Shown in pieces: positions 52,495 through 61,469 of a DNA stretch of 64,000 nucleotides (position 1 is the first letter of the stretch; each line of letters begins with the position of its first letter). The stretch is taken from the NCBI RefSeq assembly GCF_030506365.1, contig NZ_CP073092.1, positions 2,294,001-2,358,000 of the forward strand, given 5' to 3'. The stretch is from Corynebacterium tuberculostearicum. GTDB lineage: Bacteria > Actinomycetota > Actinomycetes > Mycobacteriales > Mycobacteriaceae. The notes under the pieces are model-generated. The model searched no databases, had not been told where the DNA came from, and saw only the letters and a list, made by a program, of their open reading frames with translations. Position numbers and translations under genes: made by a program.

Positions 52495-53442
52495 TTACTG
52501 GGCCGCGCGGCGCTGGCGTGCGAATTCGGAGAGCACGGAACCGGCCGCGACGGAAGCATTGAGGGACTCGACCCAGTCCGTCATCGGGATGGACATGATG
52601 ACGTCGCAGTTCTCGCGCACGAGGCGGGAGATGCCCTTGCCTTCGGAACCGATGACGATGACCACGGGATCCGTCGCGCCGTTATAGGTGTCCAGCGTGT
52701 GCTCGCCGCCGGCGTCGAGGCCGACGACCTGGTAACCGCTCTTTTGGAATTGCTGCACGGTGCGGGTGATATTCGTCGCGCGGGCAACCGGCAGGCGCGC
52801 CGCCGTGCCGGCCGAGGTACGCCACGCCACGGCGGTTACGGACGCGGAGCGGCGCTCAGGGATGATGACGCCGTCGCCGCCGAAGGCCGCCACGGAACGG
52901 ATGACCGCGCCGAGGTTGCGCGGATCGGTGATGTTATCCAAGATGACGAACATGCCTGGGCGTGCGTTCTCGGCCGCACGGGCGATGAGCTCGTCGACGT
53001 CGGCGTATTTATACGGCGGGATCTGCAACCCGATGCCCTGGTGCATGCCGTTACCGGTCATGCGGTCCATCTCGTGGCGTTGCACCTCGATGATGGGGAT
53101 ATTGCGGGTATTGCACATGGCCACGGCCTCGGACAGGCGCTTGTCATTACGGGTGCCGGCCACGATGTAGAGCGTGGTGGCCGGCACCTTGGCGTGCAGG
53201 CACTCGATGACCGGGTTGCGGCCCACGACCATCTCGGCGGTCTCTTTCTGGTGGCGGCCGGCATTGCGGCGGTCACGCTCCAGCTTGGCCTTGTGCTTGG
53301 CGTGGTAGATGCGGTCCTCTGCCTTGGGCGTCGGGCCCTTACCGGCCAAGCCCTTGCGGCGCTGACCGCCGGAGCCCTTGGTAGCGCCCTTCTTATTGGT
53401 CTTGCGGATTCCCGCGCCACCGCGGCCGTGGGTACGTGCCAT
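52495..53442 (-). CDS. rlmB: 23S rRNA (guanosine-2'-O-)-methyltransferase, TrmH/SpoU family
   Basis: 315 residues. The N-terminal basic extension (Gly/Lys/Arg-rich, about 70 residues) contacts RNA. The substrate-binding domain begins at [16 protein letters not shown]. The SPOUT knot motifs are [34 protein letters not shown] and [17 protein letters not shown]. It methylates a guanosine in 23S rRNA using S-adenosylmethionine, most likely G2251 by E. coli numbering. It lies 22 nt downstream of cysS, which is a conserved actinobacterial pairing. Confidence 0.92.
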   Translation of the reverse strand: MARTHGRGGAGIRKTNKKGATKGSGGQRRKGLAGKGPTPKAEDRIYHAKHKAKLERDRRNAGRHQKETAEMVVGRNPVIECLHAKVPATTLYIVAGTRNDKRLSEAVAMCNTRNIPIIEVQRHEMDRMTGNGMHQGIGLQIPPYKYADVDELIARAAENARPGMFVILDNITDPRNLGAVIRSVAAFGGDGVIIPERRSASVTAVAWRTSAGTAARLPVARATNITRTVQQFQKSGYQVVGLDAGGEHTLDTYNGATDPVVIVIGSEGKGISRLVRENCDVIMSIPMTDWVESLNASVAAGSVLSEFARQRRAAQ

Positions 53443-53464
53443 AATTTATGTCCTTTCGGAGTGC

Positions 53465-54853
53465 TTAACGCTGCGCCAGCGACCAGGTCGGGCCGTCTGG
53501 GGTATCGGTGATGGTGATGCCGGCGGCCGCGAGGCGGTCTCGGACGGCGTCGGCAGTAGCGAAGTCCTTGTCCGCGCGCGCCTGGGTGCGCCGCTCCAGC
53601 TCAGCGTGTACCAGCGCATCCAGCGCGGCATCCGCCCCGCTAGCTTGCGCTCCATCTTCCCACTCCAGCGGGTCAAAGCCAAGTACGTGCGCCATCGCGC
53701 GGACCTGGCCAGCCAGCGTGCGTGCCTGGGCCTCGTCACCGGCCGCGAGTGCCTTATTGCCAGCGCGGACGGTGGTGTGGATTTCCGCCAAAGCCTTGGG
53801 CACCGCGATGTCATCATTCATCGCGTCTGCAAAGCCCTGCGTCCACTCGCCGAGCTCCAGATCGTCGAAGTGGCCGAGGAAATCCTCGATGCGGCGGTAG
53901 CCAGCGGCGGCCTCGGTCAGCGCAGCCTCGGAATACTCCAGCACGGAACGGTAGTGTGCCGAGCCCAGGTAGTAGCGCAGCTCCACCGGGCGCACCAGCT
54001 CCAGCATATTCGGAATGGACAACACGTTGCCCAGGGACTTCGACATCTTCTCGCCCGACATCGTCACCCAGTGGTTGTGCATCCAGTAGTTAGCGAATTT
54101 ATCGCCGGCCGCATGCGACTGCGCAATCTCATTTTCGTGGTGCGGGAACTGCAGGTCTAGGCCGCCGCAGTGGATATCGAAATTGGAGCCCAGGTAATAG
54201 GTGGACATGGCCGAGCACTCTAGGTGCCAGCCAGGGCGGCCGTCGCCCCACGGGGTGGGCCAGCTGGGCTCACCCGGCTTCGCGGCCTTCCACAGCGCAA
54301 AGTCCTGAGGCCCGCGCTTTGCGGAATCCTCGCCCTCACCCTGTTCCATCTCCTCTACCTTGTTGCCAGATAGCGAACCATAATCCGATCCCTCGGCCTT
54401 GGTCCACGCGGCAACGTCAAAGTAGACGGAGCCATCGGCGGGGTAGGCAAAGCCGGCGTCGATAAGCCGCTGCATATAGTCGACCATCTGGGTGACAAAG
54501 CCGGTCGCGCGCGGCTCGACAGAAGGCGGGATAACGCCCAGGGTGTTATAGGCCTTGGTGAACTCGCGCTCATAGGTGGACACCCATTCCCACCAGGGGC
54601 GATTATTCTCGGCCGCCTTGGTGAGGATCTTGTCATCGATATCGGTGACGTTGCGCACCAGGGCTACGTCATAGCCTTGGGCGAGCAGCCAGCGGCGCAG
54701 GATGTCGAAGGCGACGCCGGAGCGCAGGTGCCCGATGTGCGGCTGGGCCTGCGGGGTGGCGCCGCACAAATAGATGGAGGCGTGGCCGGGGCGAATCGGC
54801 TCGAAATCGCGTTGGCTGCGGGTGGCTGTGTCATAAATGCGCAAAGTACTCAC
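53465..54853 (-). CDS. cysS: Cysteinyl-tRNA synthetase
   Basis: 462 residues, class I aminoacyl-tRNA synthetase. The HIGH motif is in [12 protein letters not shown] near residue 40, a Zn-binding cysteine is at the usual place before it (LCGATPQ), and KMSKS appears in [10 protein letters not shown]. The anticodon-binding C-terminal domain is present. A TAGACT -10 box (54861-54866) lies 7 nt before GTG 54853, so the gene starts leaderless. MshC, the mycothiol-pathway paralogue, is excluded by the full length and the intact C-terminal domain. Confidence 0.96.
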   Translation of the reverse strand: MSTLRIYDTATRSQRDFEPIRPGHASIYLCGATPQAQPHIGHLRSGVAFDILRRWLLAQGYDVALVRNVTDIDDKILTKAAENNRPWWEWVSTYEREFTKAYNTLGVIPPSVEPRATGFVTQMVDYMQRLIDAGFAYPADGSVYFDVAAWTKAEGSDYGSLSGNKVEEMEQGEGEDSAKRGPQDFALWKAAKPGEPSWPTPWGDGRPGWHLECSAMSTYYLGSNFDIHCGGLDLQFPHHENEIAQSHAAGDKFANYWMHNHWVTMSGEKMSKSLGNVLSIPNMLELVRPVELRYYLGSAHYRSVLEYSEAALTEAAAGYRRIEDFLGHFDDLELGEWTQGFADAMNDDIAVPKALAEIHTTVRAGNKALAAGDEAQARTLAGQVRAMAHVLGFDPLEWEDGAQASGADAALDALVHAELERRTQARADKDFATADAVRDRLAAAGITITDTPDGPTWSLAQR

Positions 54854-54860
54854 GCCACCC

Positions 54861-54866
54861 AGTCTA
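54861..54866 (-). promoter_or_regulatory. -10 box of leaderless cysS promoter
   Basis: TAGACT on the minus strand, 7 nt before GTG 54853. Confidence 0.5.
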
Positions 54867-54897
54867 ATTGACGCGTGCGCGGGGTTAGTGTGGTGGG

Positions 54898-55380
54898 CTA
54901 GGCGCGCCAGACGACGGCCGTGGCAACCGCCGCGCGGCCCTCCTTACGGCCGGTAAAGCCCATATGGTCCGTCGTGGTGGCGGAGACGGACACGGGGGCA
55001 CCAAGGATTTCGCTCAGTACCGCTTCGGCCTCTTCGCGGCGCGGGCCCATCTTGGGGGTCTGGCCGATGAGCTGCGCTGCGGCGTTGCCGATGATAAAGC
55101 CTTCGGATTCGAGGAGTTCGCGGCATTCGCGCAGCAGTTTCGCTCCGGATACGCCGTCGTATTCGGGCCTGCCGACACCCACGAAGGAGCCGAGGTCGCC
55201 GAGGTGGGAGGCGGATAAGAGGGCGTCGACAAGCGCGTGCGCTACCACGTCGCCATCGGAGTGGCCCTCGCAGCCAGCATCGCCCTCGAAGAGCAGGCCG
55301 GCGATCCAGCAGTCCTTGCCGGCCTCGATCTGGTGGGCGTCGGTGGCGATGCCAACACGCGGGATAATCGGGTTAGTCAT
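54898..55380 (-). CDS. ispF: 2-C-methyl-D-erythritol 2,4-cyclodiphosphate synthase
   Basis: 160 residues. Forms MEcPP in the MEP isoprenoid pathway. Metal ligands are seen in [10 protein letters not shown] (Asp-x-His) and [19 protein letters not shown]. The C-terminus has [19 protein letters not shown], containing the substrate-binding Thr and Glu region. Its start overlaps the ispD stop by 8 nt, so the two consecutive pathway enzymes are coupled in translation. Confidence 0.96.
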   Translation of the reverse strand: MTNPIIPRVGIATDAHQIEAGKDCWIAGLLFEGDAGCEGHSDGDVVAHALVDALLSASHLGDLGSFVGVGRPEYDGVSGAKLLRECRELLESEGFIIGNAAAQLIGQTPKMGPRREEAEAVLSEILGAPVSVSATTTDHMGFTGRKEGRAAVATAVVWRA

Positions 55381-56122
55381 GGGTCTCCTCAGTCAGGGCG
55401 TGGGCCAGGGTAAGATCGATGGGCGTGGTGATTTTGAACGCCAGGGTATCGCCTGGCACGGTCGCCACGCGCTCGCCGTGCCATTCCATGAGGCTGGCGT
55501 CATCCGTGGCGGTGAATTCGGGCTGCTCGGCCCAATAATCGAGGTTGGCTTGGCGCAGCGCAGGCAGGCGGAAGGCCTGCGGGGTTTGCACGGCGCGCAG
55601 GCGGGAGCGGTCGGGAGTGCTCACCACGGCGTCGGCCGCGACTTCCTTGATGGTATCGGCCACAGGCACCACCGGAACGGCCGCGGGGGCGCCTTCGAGC
55701 ACGCGCTTGGCGACGCCCCGCACCATCGCCGGCGGAGTCAGCGCCCGGGCCGCATCGTGGATGAGCACCACGGCGTCGTCGTCGGGGATTGCCTGGAGGC
55801 CGGCCCACACGGAATCGGCGCGCTCGCTGCCGCCGTGCACGAGGCGGATGGGCGCGGCGTTGGTGGTGTCTTTAGCGCCTGCGGTGTCGATGCGGCCGAT
55901 GATGCGGGCGGCCTCGGGTTCCATATCTGGGCTGACCAGCACAATGACCTCATCGACCACGCCGGAGGCCAGCAGCGCACGCACGGAGCGCTCCAGGAGG
56001 GTGCGCCCGCGCAGCTCGACATAAGCCTTGGGCACCTCGGCACCGAGGCGGGTGCCTTGGCCGGCGGCCGCGATGAGCGCGATGACGCGCGGTTTAGTCT
56101 TCGTCGTCGAAGGAGAGGTCAT
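55373..56122 (-). CDS. ispD: 2-C-methyl-D-erythritol 4-phosphate cytidylyltransferase
   Basis: 249 residues. Joins CTP and MEP to CDP-ME in the MEP pathway. The nucleotide motif is [10 protein letters not shown] (18-27), followed by PKAYVEL with the conserved lysine. Further motifs are [15 protein letters not shown] and [13 protein letters not shown]. It overlaps the carD 3' end by 29 nt and the ispF start by 8 nt. A carD-ispD-ispF operon is common in actinobacteria. Confidence 0.95.
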   Translation of the reverse strand: MTSPSTTKTKPRVIALIAAAGQGTRLGAEVPKAYVELRGRTLLERSVRALLASGVVDEVIVLVSPDMEPEAARIIGRIDTAGAKDTTNAAPIRLVHGGSERADSVWAGLQAIPDDDAVVLIHDAARALTPPAMVRGVAKRVLEGAPAAVPVVPVADTIKEVAADAVVSTPDRSRLRAVQTPQAFRLPALRQANLDYWAEQPEFTATDDASLMEWHGERVATVPGDTLAFKITTPIDLTLAHALTEETHD

Positions 56123-56678
56123 CGAGATCGATGTCGTTGTCGATATCGGTGGTGATGGACTTATCGTCTACCAATCCGGCCGCGCGGTGGCGCTCGATGG
56201 TGGCATCGATTTCTTCCATCATGGTGTCGGCCTTCTTCTCATCGACCGGCTTGGCCAGCGCGAGCTCGCCCACCAGGATGGTGCGGGCCTTGCCCAGCAT
56301 GCGCTTCTCGCCGGCCGAAAGGCCACGATCCTGGTCGCGGCGCCACAGGTCGCGAACGACCTCGGCAACCTTATTGATATCGCCGGAAGCGAGGCGCTCC
56401 TGGTTAGCCTTATAACGGCGGGACCAGTTGCCGGCCTCTTCGACGTCCTCGTCACGCAGCACGGAAAAGACCTTTTCCAGGCCCTCCTTGCCCACGACGT
56501 CGCGCACGCCGACGTTATCGGCGTTCTTGATGGGCACGCGGACGACTAGGTCGGACTGGTTGATGTGCAGCACCAAGTATTCCAGCGTCTCGCCACCCAT
56601 CTCGCGGGTCTCGATATCCTCGATGACGGCCGCACCGTGGTGCGGGTAGACGACGACCTCGCCGACCTTATACTCCAT
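56094..56678 (-). CDS. carD: CarD-family RNA polymerase-binding transcription factor
   Basis: 194 residues. Binds the RNA polymerase beta subunit and stabilises open promoter complexes, controlling rRNA and other promoters. The N-terminal RNAP-interacting Tudor-like domain starts [22 protein letters not shown]. The C-terminal helical DNA-contacting domain includes [20 protein letters not shown] 56678 has AAGGAG 8 nt upstream and yields the standard start; the frame runs further to 56738. The acidic C-terminal tail ([16 protein letters not shown]) is longer than in mycobacteria and is encoded over the ispD start. Confidence 0.93.
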   Translation of the reverse strand: MEYKVGEVVVYPHHGAAVIEDIETREMGGETLEYLVLHINQSDLVVRVPIKNADNVGVRDVVGKEGLEKVFSVLRDEDVEEAGNWSRRYKANQERLASGDINKVAEVVRDLWRRDQDRGLSAGEKRMLGKARTILVGELALAKPVDEKKADTMMEEIDATIERHRAAGLVDDKSITTDIDNDIDLDDLSFDDED

Positions 56679-56755
56679 TGCCACTCCTTGTGTTCCCGAT
56701 TTATCCCGGTTGACTAAGGCCGCCATTTTATCACGCACGGCCGCCCCGCCTGCGG

Positions 56756-56773
56756 ATACCCCCGTATACCCCC
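56756..56773. repeat. Tandem ATACCCCC repeat in the carD/lpqE divergent promoter region
   Basis: ATACCCCC at 56756 and 56766, a 10-bp period (one DNA turn), inside the 201-nt gap between divergent carD and the lipoprotein gene. A regulator-binding site is possible. Confidence 0.35.
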
Positions 56774-56879
56774 ACGGTCTACCCGCCCGGTTTGGGACTA
56801 ACTGTGTACTTTATTGCCAAAGGGACTAGGCTAAAGCGTTGACAAGCCCTGTGATCGCAATTGATGGAGGATGCTCAAC

Positions 56880-57458
56880 GTGCAGTCCCTGAAGTCCGCC
56901 GCCCGCCGCGGTGCCATTATTTCCGTAACCGCCGTCTCCGCTCTGGCGCTGGCTTCTTGCTCGGCGGGCCAGGTCGCCCAGACCGCCGAAAAGGTGGCTG
57001 CGGTCGATGGCGCTTCTGCAAGCACGGAAGACAACAAGGTTGCGGTTCGCGATGTCACCATCCTGGTAGAACCGGACGGCTCCGCTGCCCTGAAGTTCAC
57101 CGCCGTAAACCAGGGCTACGACACCGATGTCATCTCCCTGGAGTCCGTCAAGGTCGACGGCCAGCGCGTCGAGATGGACAAGGCTCAGCCACTGCACCGC
57201 GACCAGTCCATCATCGCGGATTCCCAGAAGAACCTGGACGCGACCACCCAGCAGGATTCCGAGAACGTCCAATACATCGCCACCACCCTGAAGAACGATG
57301 ACTTCGGCTACGCCGGCAGCCGCCCGGTTACCTTCGAGTTCTCCAATGGTTCCATCGACGTGGACGCCACCATTGCCGCCACCCAGATGCAGTCCGGCGA
57401 ATTCGACCGCGATGTCGAGTCCTCAGAGGGCTACTCCTCCGAGGCTCCAAAGAACTAA
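56880..57458 (+). CDS. lpqE: LpqE-like lipoprotein
   Basis: 192 residues. The signal peptide ends in LALASC, lipidation near residue 27. The mature beta-rich domain has VRDVTILVEPDGSAALKFTAVNQG, as in mycobacterial LpqE, which also lies beside radA. Function unknown; cell-surface location is expected. GTG 56880 is preferred over ATG 56871 because GGAGG (56866-56870) is 9 nt from GTG and touches the ATG. It is divergent from carD. The tail is Ser/Glu-rich. Confidence 0.8.
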   Translation: MQSLKSAARRGAIISVTAVSALALASCSAGQVAQTAEKVAAVDGASASTEDNKVAVRDVTILVEPDGSAALKFTAVNQGYDTDVISLESVKVDGQRVEMDKAQPLHRDQSIIADSQKNLDATTQQDSENVQYIATTLKNDDFGYAGSRPVTFEFSNGSIDVDATIAATQMQSGEFDRDVESSEGYSSEAPKN

Positions 57459-57478
57459 GCCCCGCCGCCCCAAAGCCC

Positions 57479-57510
57479 CGCCTCCAGCCCGTTTCGGGCC
57501 GGGGGCGTTT
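57479..57510 (+). terminator. Terminator after lpqE-like gene
   Basis: 13-position stem with one A-C mismatch and one T-G pair, 3-nt loop, then TTT. It separates lpqE from radA. Confidence 0.75.
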
Positions 57511-57518
57511 GTGTGTTT

Positions 57519-57524
57519 TAGGCT
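57519..57524 (+). promoter_or_regulatory. -10 box of leaderless radA promoter
   Basis: TAGGCT, 7 nt before ATG 57532, directly after the terminator. Confidence 0.55.
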
Positions 57525-57531
57525 AGAAGCC

Positions 57532-58902
57532 ATGGCCAAGAAATCTCGCCCCATCCATACCTGTTCCGAATGCGGCTATGTCTCGCCGAAGTGGCTGGGG
57601 CGCTGCCCCGACTGCGGGTCCTGGGGCACATTGGAGGAACGGGCGCCGGTGGTGGCGGGGCCTGGGACAGCGGGGGCGTCGGCAAGCAAGGGCGTAGCGC
57701 CGTCGAGCCCGGCGCAGCCGATTACCAAGATTGGGGCGCAGGCGACTAAGACGGTGCGCACCGGCATCGGCGAGCTCGACCGCGTGCTAGGCACCGGCAT
57801 TGTGCCCGGCTCAGTGGTGCTCATGGCCGGCGAACCGGGCGTGGGCAAATCCACGCTGCTGCTGGAAGTAGCCTCGCGGTGGGCCCAGCTCGGCCGCACC
57901 GTGCTCTATGCGACGGCCGAGGAATCGGCCGGCCAGGTCCGCTCCCGCGCCGAGCGCACCGGGGCGCTGCAGGAATCGCTGTATTTGGCGGCCGAGTCCA
58001 ACTTGGATGCGGTCTTTGGACACGTGGATAAGCTCAAGCCGAGCCTCATCATCGTCGACTCGGTGCAAACCATGCACGCCGTGGGCGTGGAGGGCGTATC
58101 TGGCGGCGTGGCACAATCGCGCGCGGTGACGGCCGCGCTGACCTCCCTGGCAAAGTCCACCGGCATTCCGGTGCTGCTGGTAGGCCACGTGACCAAGGAC
58201 GGCAACGTGGCCGGCCCGCGCGTGCTGGAGCATCTTGTCGACGTCGTCTTAAACTTCGAGGGCGACCGCCAATCCAGCCTGCGTATGCTGCGCGGCATCA
58301 AGAATCGCTTTGGCGCCACCGACGAGGTGGGGTGTTTTGAGCAGACGGCCGGCGGCATTCGGGAAGTCGCGGACCCTTCCGGGCTCTTTCTCTCGCACCG
58401 CGGCACGACGCCGGATGGCTCGGCCGTGACGGTCGCGATGGACGGCGTGCGGCCGATACTCGCGGAGGTGCAGGCGCTGACGGTGGACCCGGTTGCAAAG
58501 AACCCGCGGCGCGTGGTGACCGGGCTAGATTCCAACCGCGTGCCGATGGTGCTCGCGGTGCTGCAGGCGCGCGCCGGCCAGCGCACCAACGACAAGGATG
58601 CTTATGTCGCCACGGTGGGCGGCATGCGGATTACGGAGACTGCGACGGATTTGGCGGTTGCGCTGGCAACGTGGTCCTCGCTGCACGAGCAGCCGCTGCC
58701 GGCCAAGACCGTGGTCATCGGCGAGGTGGGCCTGGCCGGCGAGTTGCGGCCGGTGCCCAATGTGGAGCGGCGCTTGATGGAGGCCGCGCGGTTGGGCTAC
58801 AAGCACGCGATTGTCCCACGCGGGGATATCGAGCCGGTAGAGGGCATGCGTGTGCACCAGGCCGGGACGCTGGGGCAGGCCATCGCCGCGGTGTCGAAGT
58901 AG
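57532..58902 (+). CDS. radA: DNA repair protein RadA (Sms)
   Basis: 456 residues. Processes branched recombination intermediates together with RecA. The N-terminal C4 zinc finger uses Cys11, Cys14, Cys25 and Cys28. The RecA-like ATPase has Walker A GEPGVGKST near residue 99 and the RadA-specific KNRFG motif (GIKNRFGATDEVG). The C-terminal Lon-like domain starts near YVATVGGMRI and retains VIGEVGLAGELRPV. The TAGGCT box sets ATG 57532; the longer frame to 57298 lies inside lpqE. Confidence 0.96.
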   Translation: MAKKSRPIHTCSECGYVSPKWLGRCPDCGSWGTLEERAPVVAGPGTAGASASKGVAPSSPAQPITKIGAQATKTVRTGIGELDRVLGTGIVPGSVVLMAGEPGVGKSTLLLEVASRWAQLGRTVLYATAEESAGQVRSRAERTGALQESLYLAAESNLDAVFGHVDKLKPSLIIVDSVQTMHAVGVEGVSGGVAQSRAVTAALTSLAKSTGIPVLLVGHVTKDGNVAGPRVLEHLVDVVLNFEGDRQSSLRMLRGIKNRFGATDEVGCFEQTAGGIREVADPSGLFLSHRGTTPDGSAVTVAMDGVRPILAEVQALTVDPVAKNPRRVVTGLDSNRVPMVLAVLQARAGQRTNDKDAYVATVGGMRITETATDLAVALATWSSLHEQPLPAKTVVIGEVGLAGELRPVPNVERRLMEAARLGYKHAIVPRGDIEPVEGMRVHQAGTLGQAIAAVSK

Positions 58903-58905
58903 CGC

Positions 58906-59610
58906 CTAGCGCAGCGTGAAGTCCTGCGGCGGGGAGGAGTTATCGCCGATGACGGTGTGGGCGAAGTAGGCCCCAGGTTCGGCCGCGGGGCGGTCGGTGC
59001 ACTCGCCTGGCTTGGAGGCCTGGCGGGACCATTCGGCCTCGAATTTCACGTCCTTGCCGGCCGGGAAGGTTTGCGAGCCGGTCTGCACGGAGGCGTAGCA
59101 GTCCGTATCGGACCACACGCGCTGGTTATCGGCCATCTTGTAGACCTCGAAGCGCAGCAGGTTCTTGTCCAGGTCGATCGTGCAGTCCGCGGCCGTGGGG
59201 TTGGTGACCGTCATGAAGAACTTCGGCAGCTCGCCTTCCGGCACGGAGTAGTTCAGCATGGAGGTGCGCACCTGGAGGTCCGCGAGGTCGCAGGTCTTCT
59301 TGGCCGCTTCGGAGCTTGCAGGCGCAGCGCTCGACGGCTCGCTTTCGGCCGCCTTGCTTTCCGATGCCCCCTCGGCCGCGGCCTCTGCAGCCGTCTCCGA
59401 GGCAGCCTCGGAGGTCTCCGGGGCGGCAGAAGACGAGGTCTGCTCCGGCGTGGGCGCAGGGGCGGCGGTATCGGCCGGCTCATCGCTGCTGCCCCCGAAG
59501 GCGGCCACGGCCGCCCAGATCAGCACCACGGCCAGCACGAGCACGATGATGAGCGCCGCTACTCGTCGGCGCTTGTAGATCTCTTCAGGTAGGGGCTTTT
59601 TCTGCGTCAC
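58906..59610 (-). CDS. Membrane-anchored extracytoplasmic hypothetical protein
   Basis: 234 residues, not recognised. A basic cytoplasmic N-terminus (YKRRR) is followed by one membrane segment (about 18-40). A 65-residue low-complexity Ser/Ala/Glu/Pro linker leads to a C-terminal domain of about 125 residues with three cysteines (CDLADLQVR, DCTIDL, DTDCYASV). The domain looks like an Ig-like fold (FFMTVTNPTAADCTIDLDKNLLRFEVYK), similar to DUF4232-type exported proteins. It is convergent with radA, separated by 3 nt, and otherwise alone. Confidence 0.6.
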   Translation of the reverse strand: MTQKKPLPEEIYKRRRVAALIIVLVLAVVLIWAAVAAFGGSSDEPADTAAPAPTPEQTSSSAAPETSEAASETAAEAAAEGASESKAAESEPSSAAPASSEAAKKTCDLADLQVRTSMLNYSVPEGELPKFFMTVTNPTAADCTIDLDKNLLRFEVYKMADNQRVWSDTDCYASVQTGSQTFPAGKDVKFEAEWSRQASKPGECTDRPAAEPGAYFAHTVIGDNSSPPQDFTLR

Positions 59611-59673
59611 GCTGTCAATTTTAAGCGGTGGGTGCGGGCCGGTGCGCTAAGCCCGCGCCGCGTGTCAGGCGGG

Positions 59674-60288
59674 CTAGTCCACCCCGAAGGTCTGCAAGGT
59701 TTCCACGCTGGAATCTTCCAGCAGGTAGCGCGCGCCGATAACGCCCAGGGCACCCTCGTCGAGCAGACGGCGGACGTTGGGCACGCTGGCCACCAGCTGG
59801 GCGACGGTCTGGCGGGTGTGTTCCCGCTCGACGTCGTCAGTCGTGGCATTCGGGCCCGCCACTAGGGCGGAGGCGGCGACCTTCTCAATAATGGGTCGCT
59901 GCAGGCCGGTGGGCAGCTCGCCGCCAGCCACGAAACCGGTAGCCGCGCCCACCGCGCCACAAGATTGATGGCCAAGGACCACCAGCAGGTTGGGTTTGAG
60001 GGCGGCGAGGGCGTAGTCGAGGGAGGCTAGGACGGCGTCGTCAAGAATGTGGCCCGCGGTGCGGATGACAAAGGCATCGCCGAAGCCGATATTGAAGACG
60101 TGCTCGATAGGGGCGCGGGAATCGGAACAGGAAATGACCACCACGCGGGGGTCCTGGCCGTGAGTTAGGCCCTCGCGGTTATAAATCTCGCGCACGTCGA
60201 CGGTCTCGCCGTCTAATACACGCTGATTTCCCGCTTTGAGGGCCTTCCATACGGCCTGCGGTTCGTGGGCAACATTACGTAAAGGCAT
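59674..60288 (-). CDS. bca: Beta-class carbonic anhydrase
   Basis: 204 residues. Interconverts CO2 and bicarbonate, supplying anaplerotic carboxylases. Zinc ligands are Cys54 and Asp56 in ISCSDSRAP, plus His107 and Cys110 in LGHQSCGAV. ATG 60288 is preferred over ATG 60297 because TAGAAT (60296-60301) lies exactly 7 nt upstream, implying a leaderless message. It is divergent from mutY, with overlapping promoter regions. Confidence 0.94.
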   Translation of the reverse strand: MPLRNVAHEPQAVWKALKAGNQRVLDGETVDVREIYNREGLTHGQDPRVVVISCSDSRAPIEHVFNIGFGDAFVIRTAGHILDDAVLASLDYALAALKPNLLVVLGHQSCGAVGAATGFVAGGELPTGLQRPIIEKVAASALVAGPNATTDDVEREHTRQTVAQLVASVPNVRRLLDEGALGVIGARYLLEDSSVETLQTFGVD

Positions 60289-60295
60289 AGGCCAC

Positions 60296-60301
60296 ATTCT
60301 A
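60296..60301 (-). promoter_or_regulatory. -10 box of leaderless bca promoter
   Basis: TAGAAT on the minus strand, same arrangement as at purC. Confidence 0.55.
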
Positions 60302-60323
60302 ATGCCCTAGACTATCTCCCACG

Positions 60324-61184
60324 ATGGATTCGCAAGCTCTTCTTTCCTGGTTCGATGCCAATGAACGCGACCTGCCGTGGCGCCGGCCTGGCACGAGCGC
60401 GTGGGGTGTGCTGCTCAGCGAGGTCATGAGCCAGCAAACACCGGTCGCGCGCGTGGCTCCGGTGTGGGAGGAATGGATGCGGCGCTGGCCCACCCCGGCG
60501 GACTTTGCCCAGGCCACCCGTGCGGAGGTACTGCGCGCCTGGGGCAAGCTGGGCTATCCGCGGCGTGCGCTGCGCCTGTGGGAGTGCGCGGCGGCCATTG
60601 GCGAGGGTGAAGTGCCGGCGGACGTCGATAAGCTGCTGCGCCTGCCGGGCATCGGTGACTACACCGCGCGGGCCGTGGCGTGCTTCCACTTTGGGATAAA
60701 CGTGCCGGTGGTCGATACCAATGTGCGGCGGGTGTATGCGCGCGCGGAGGACGGTAGGTTCTTGGCGCCGCAACCGTCGAAGCGGGAATTAGCGGCCGTG
60801 GCGGAGCTGTTGCCGGCCGAGAATGGGCCGCGTTTTTCGGCCGCGCTCATGGAGTTGGGCGCGCTAGTATGCACGGCGAAGAATCCTTCCTGCGAGCAGT
60901 GCCCGCTGCGCGCGAGCTGTGCGTGGCAGCTCGCTGGCCGGCCGCAGCCCAGTGCAGAGGAGCAGGCGCGGGCGAAAAAGCGCGTGCAAAAATTCGTCGG
61001 CACGGACCGACAGGTGCGCGGCAAGATTCTGGACGTGCTGCGCGCGGCGGAGCGGCCGGTACCGCAGTCCGAGATTGACGTGGTCTGGCCCGATGCGGCA
61101 CAGCGCTCCCGGGCATTGGCTTCGCTGCTTGCCGACGGCCTCGCCGAGCAAAACGACGCCGGCCTGTTCCACCTCCCTATTTAG
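60324..61184 (+). CDS. mutY: A/G-specific adenine DNA glycosylase
   Basis: 286 residues. Removes adenine mispaired with 8-oxoguanine. The helix-hairpin-helix is in LLRLPGIGDYTARAVACF, with the catalytic Asp in VPVVDTNVRRVYAR. The catalytic Glu lies in SEVMSQQTPVARV near residue 38. The iron-sulfur cluster ligands are C-x6-C-x2-C-x5-C in CTAKNPSCEQCPLRASC. The NUDIX-like C-terminal domain of E. coli MutY is replaced by a short helical tail, as is usual in actinobacteria. It is divergent from bca. Confidence 0.93.
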   Translation: MDSQALLSWFDANERDLPWRRPGTSAWGVLLSEVMSQQTPVARVAPVWEEWMRRWPTPADFAQATRAEVLRAWGKLGYPRRALRLWECAAAIGEGEVPADVDKLLRLPGIGDYTARAVACFHFGINVPVVDTNVRRVYARAEDGRFLAPQPSKRELAAVAELLPAENGPRFSAALMELGALVCTAKNPSCEQCPLRASCAWQLAGRPQPSAEEQARAKKRVQKFVGTDRQVRGKILDVLRAAERPVPQSEIDVVWPDAAQRSRALASLLADGLAEQNDAGLFHLPI

Positions 61185-61240
61185 GGGGTTAATAATGGCC
61201 GGCTATAATCGCAGGTCGCAATCCGGAAGGTGTGATCTGG

Positions 61241-61411
61241 TTAACGCCAGCGGCCGCGGAAATTGAATCCGCCCGGCAGGTTCACCCACATGCCGCCGCG
61301 GGAATTGAAGGTGACCGGTCCTACCTTGGTAGACATCGACGCGCCGGATCCGGAGACGTTGATCCAGCTATTCTTGCCGGTCTTCTTTCTTGAACGATAC
61401 TGAAGTCCCAT
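61241..61411 (-). CDS. Small DUF4236-like protein (56 residues)
   Basis: Start ATG 61411, stop TAA 61241-61243. The peptide begins MGLQYRSRKKTGKNSWINVS and continues with GSGASMSTKVGPVTFNSRGG, ending FNFRGRWR. The pattern 'MGL/FxxRxRKxxG...inhSgsGxSvStkvGp' is the DUF4236 signature seen in many small bacterial and phage proteins; function unknown. TAAAAT lies 8 nt before the ATG, so it is probably leaderless. Strongly basic. It fills the gap between mutY and the lipase. Confidence 0.75.
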   Translation of the reverse strand: MGLQYRSRKKTGKNSWINVSGSGASMSTKVGPVTFNSRGGMWVNLPGGFNFRGRWR

Positions 61412-61469
61412 GAGCATTTATTTTAGCAATTCCACTTCCACCGTTCCTACTGCGCAGTAGGTTTTGAGC

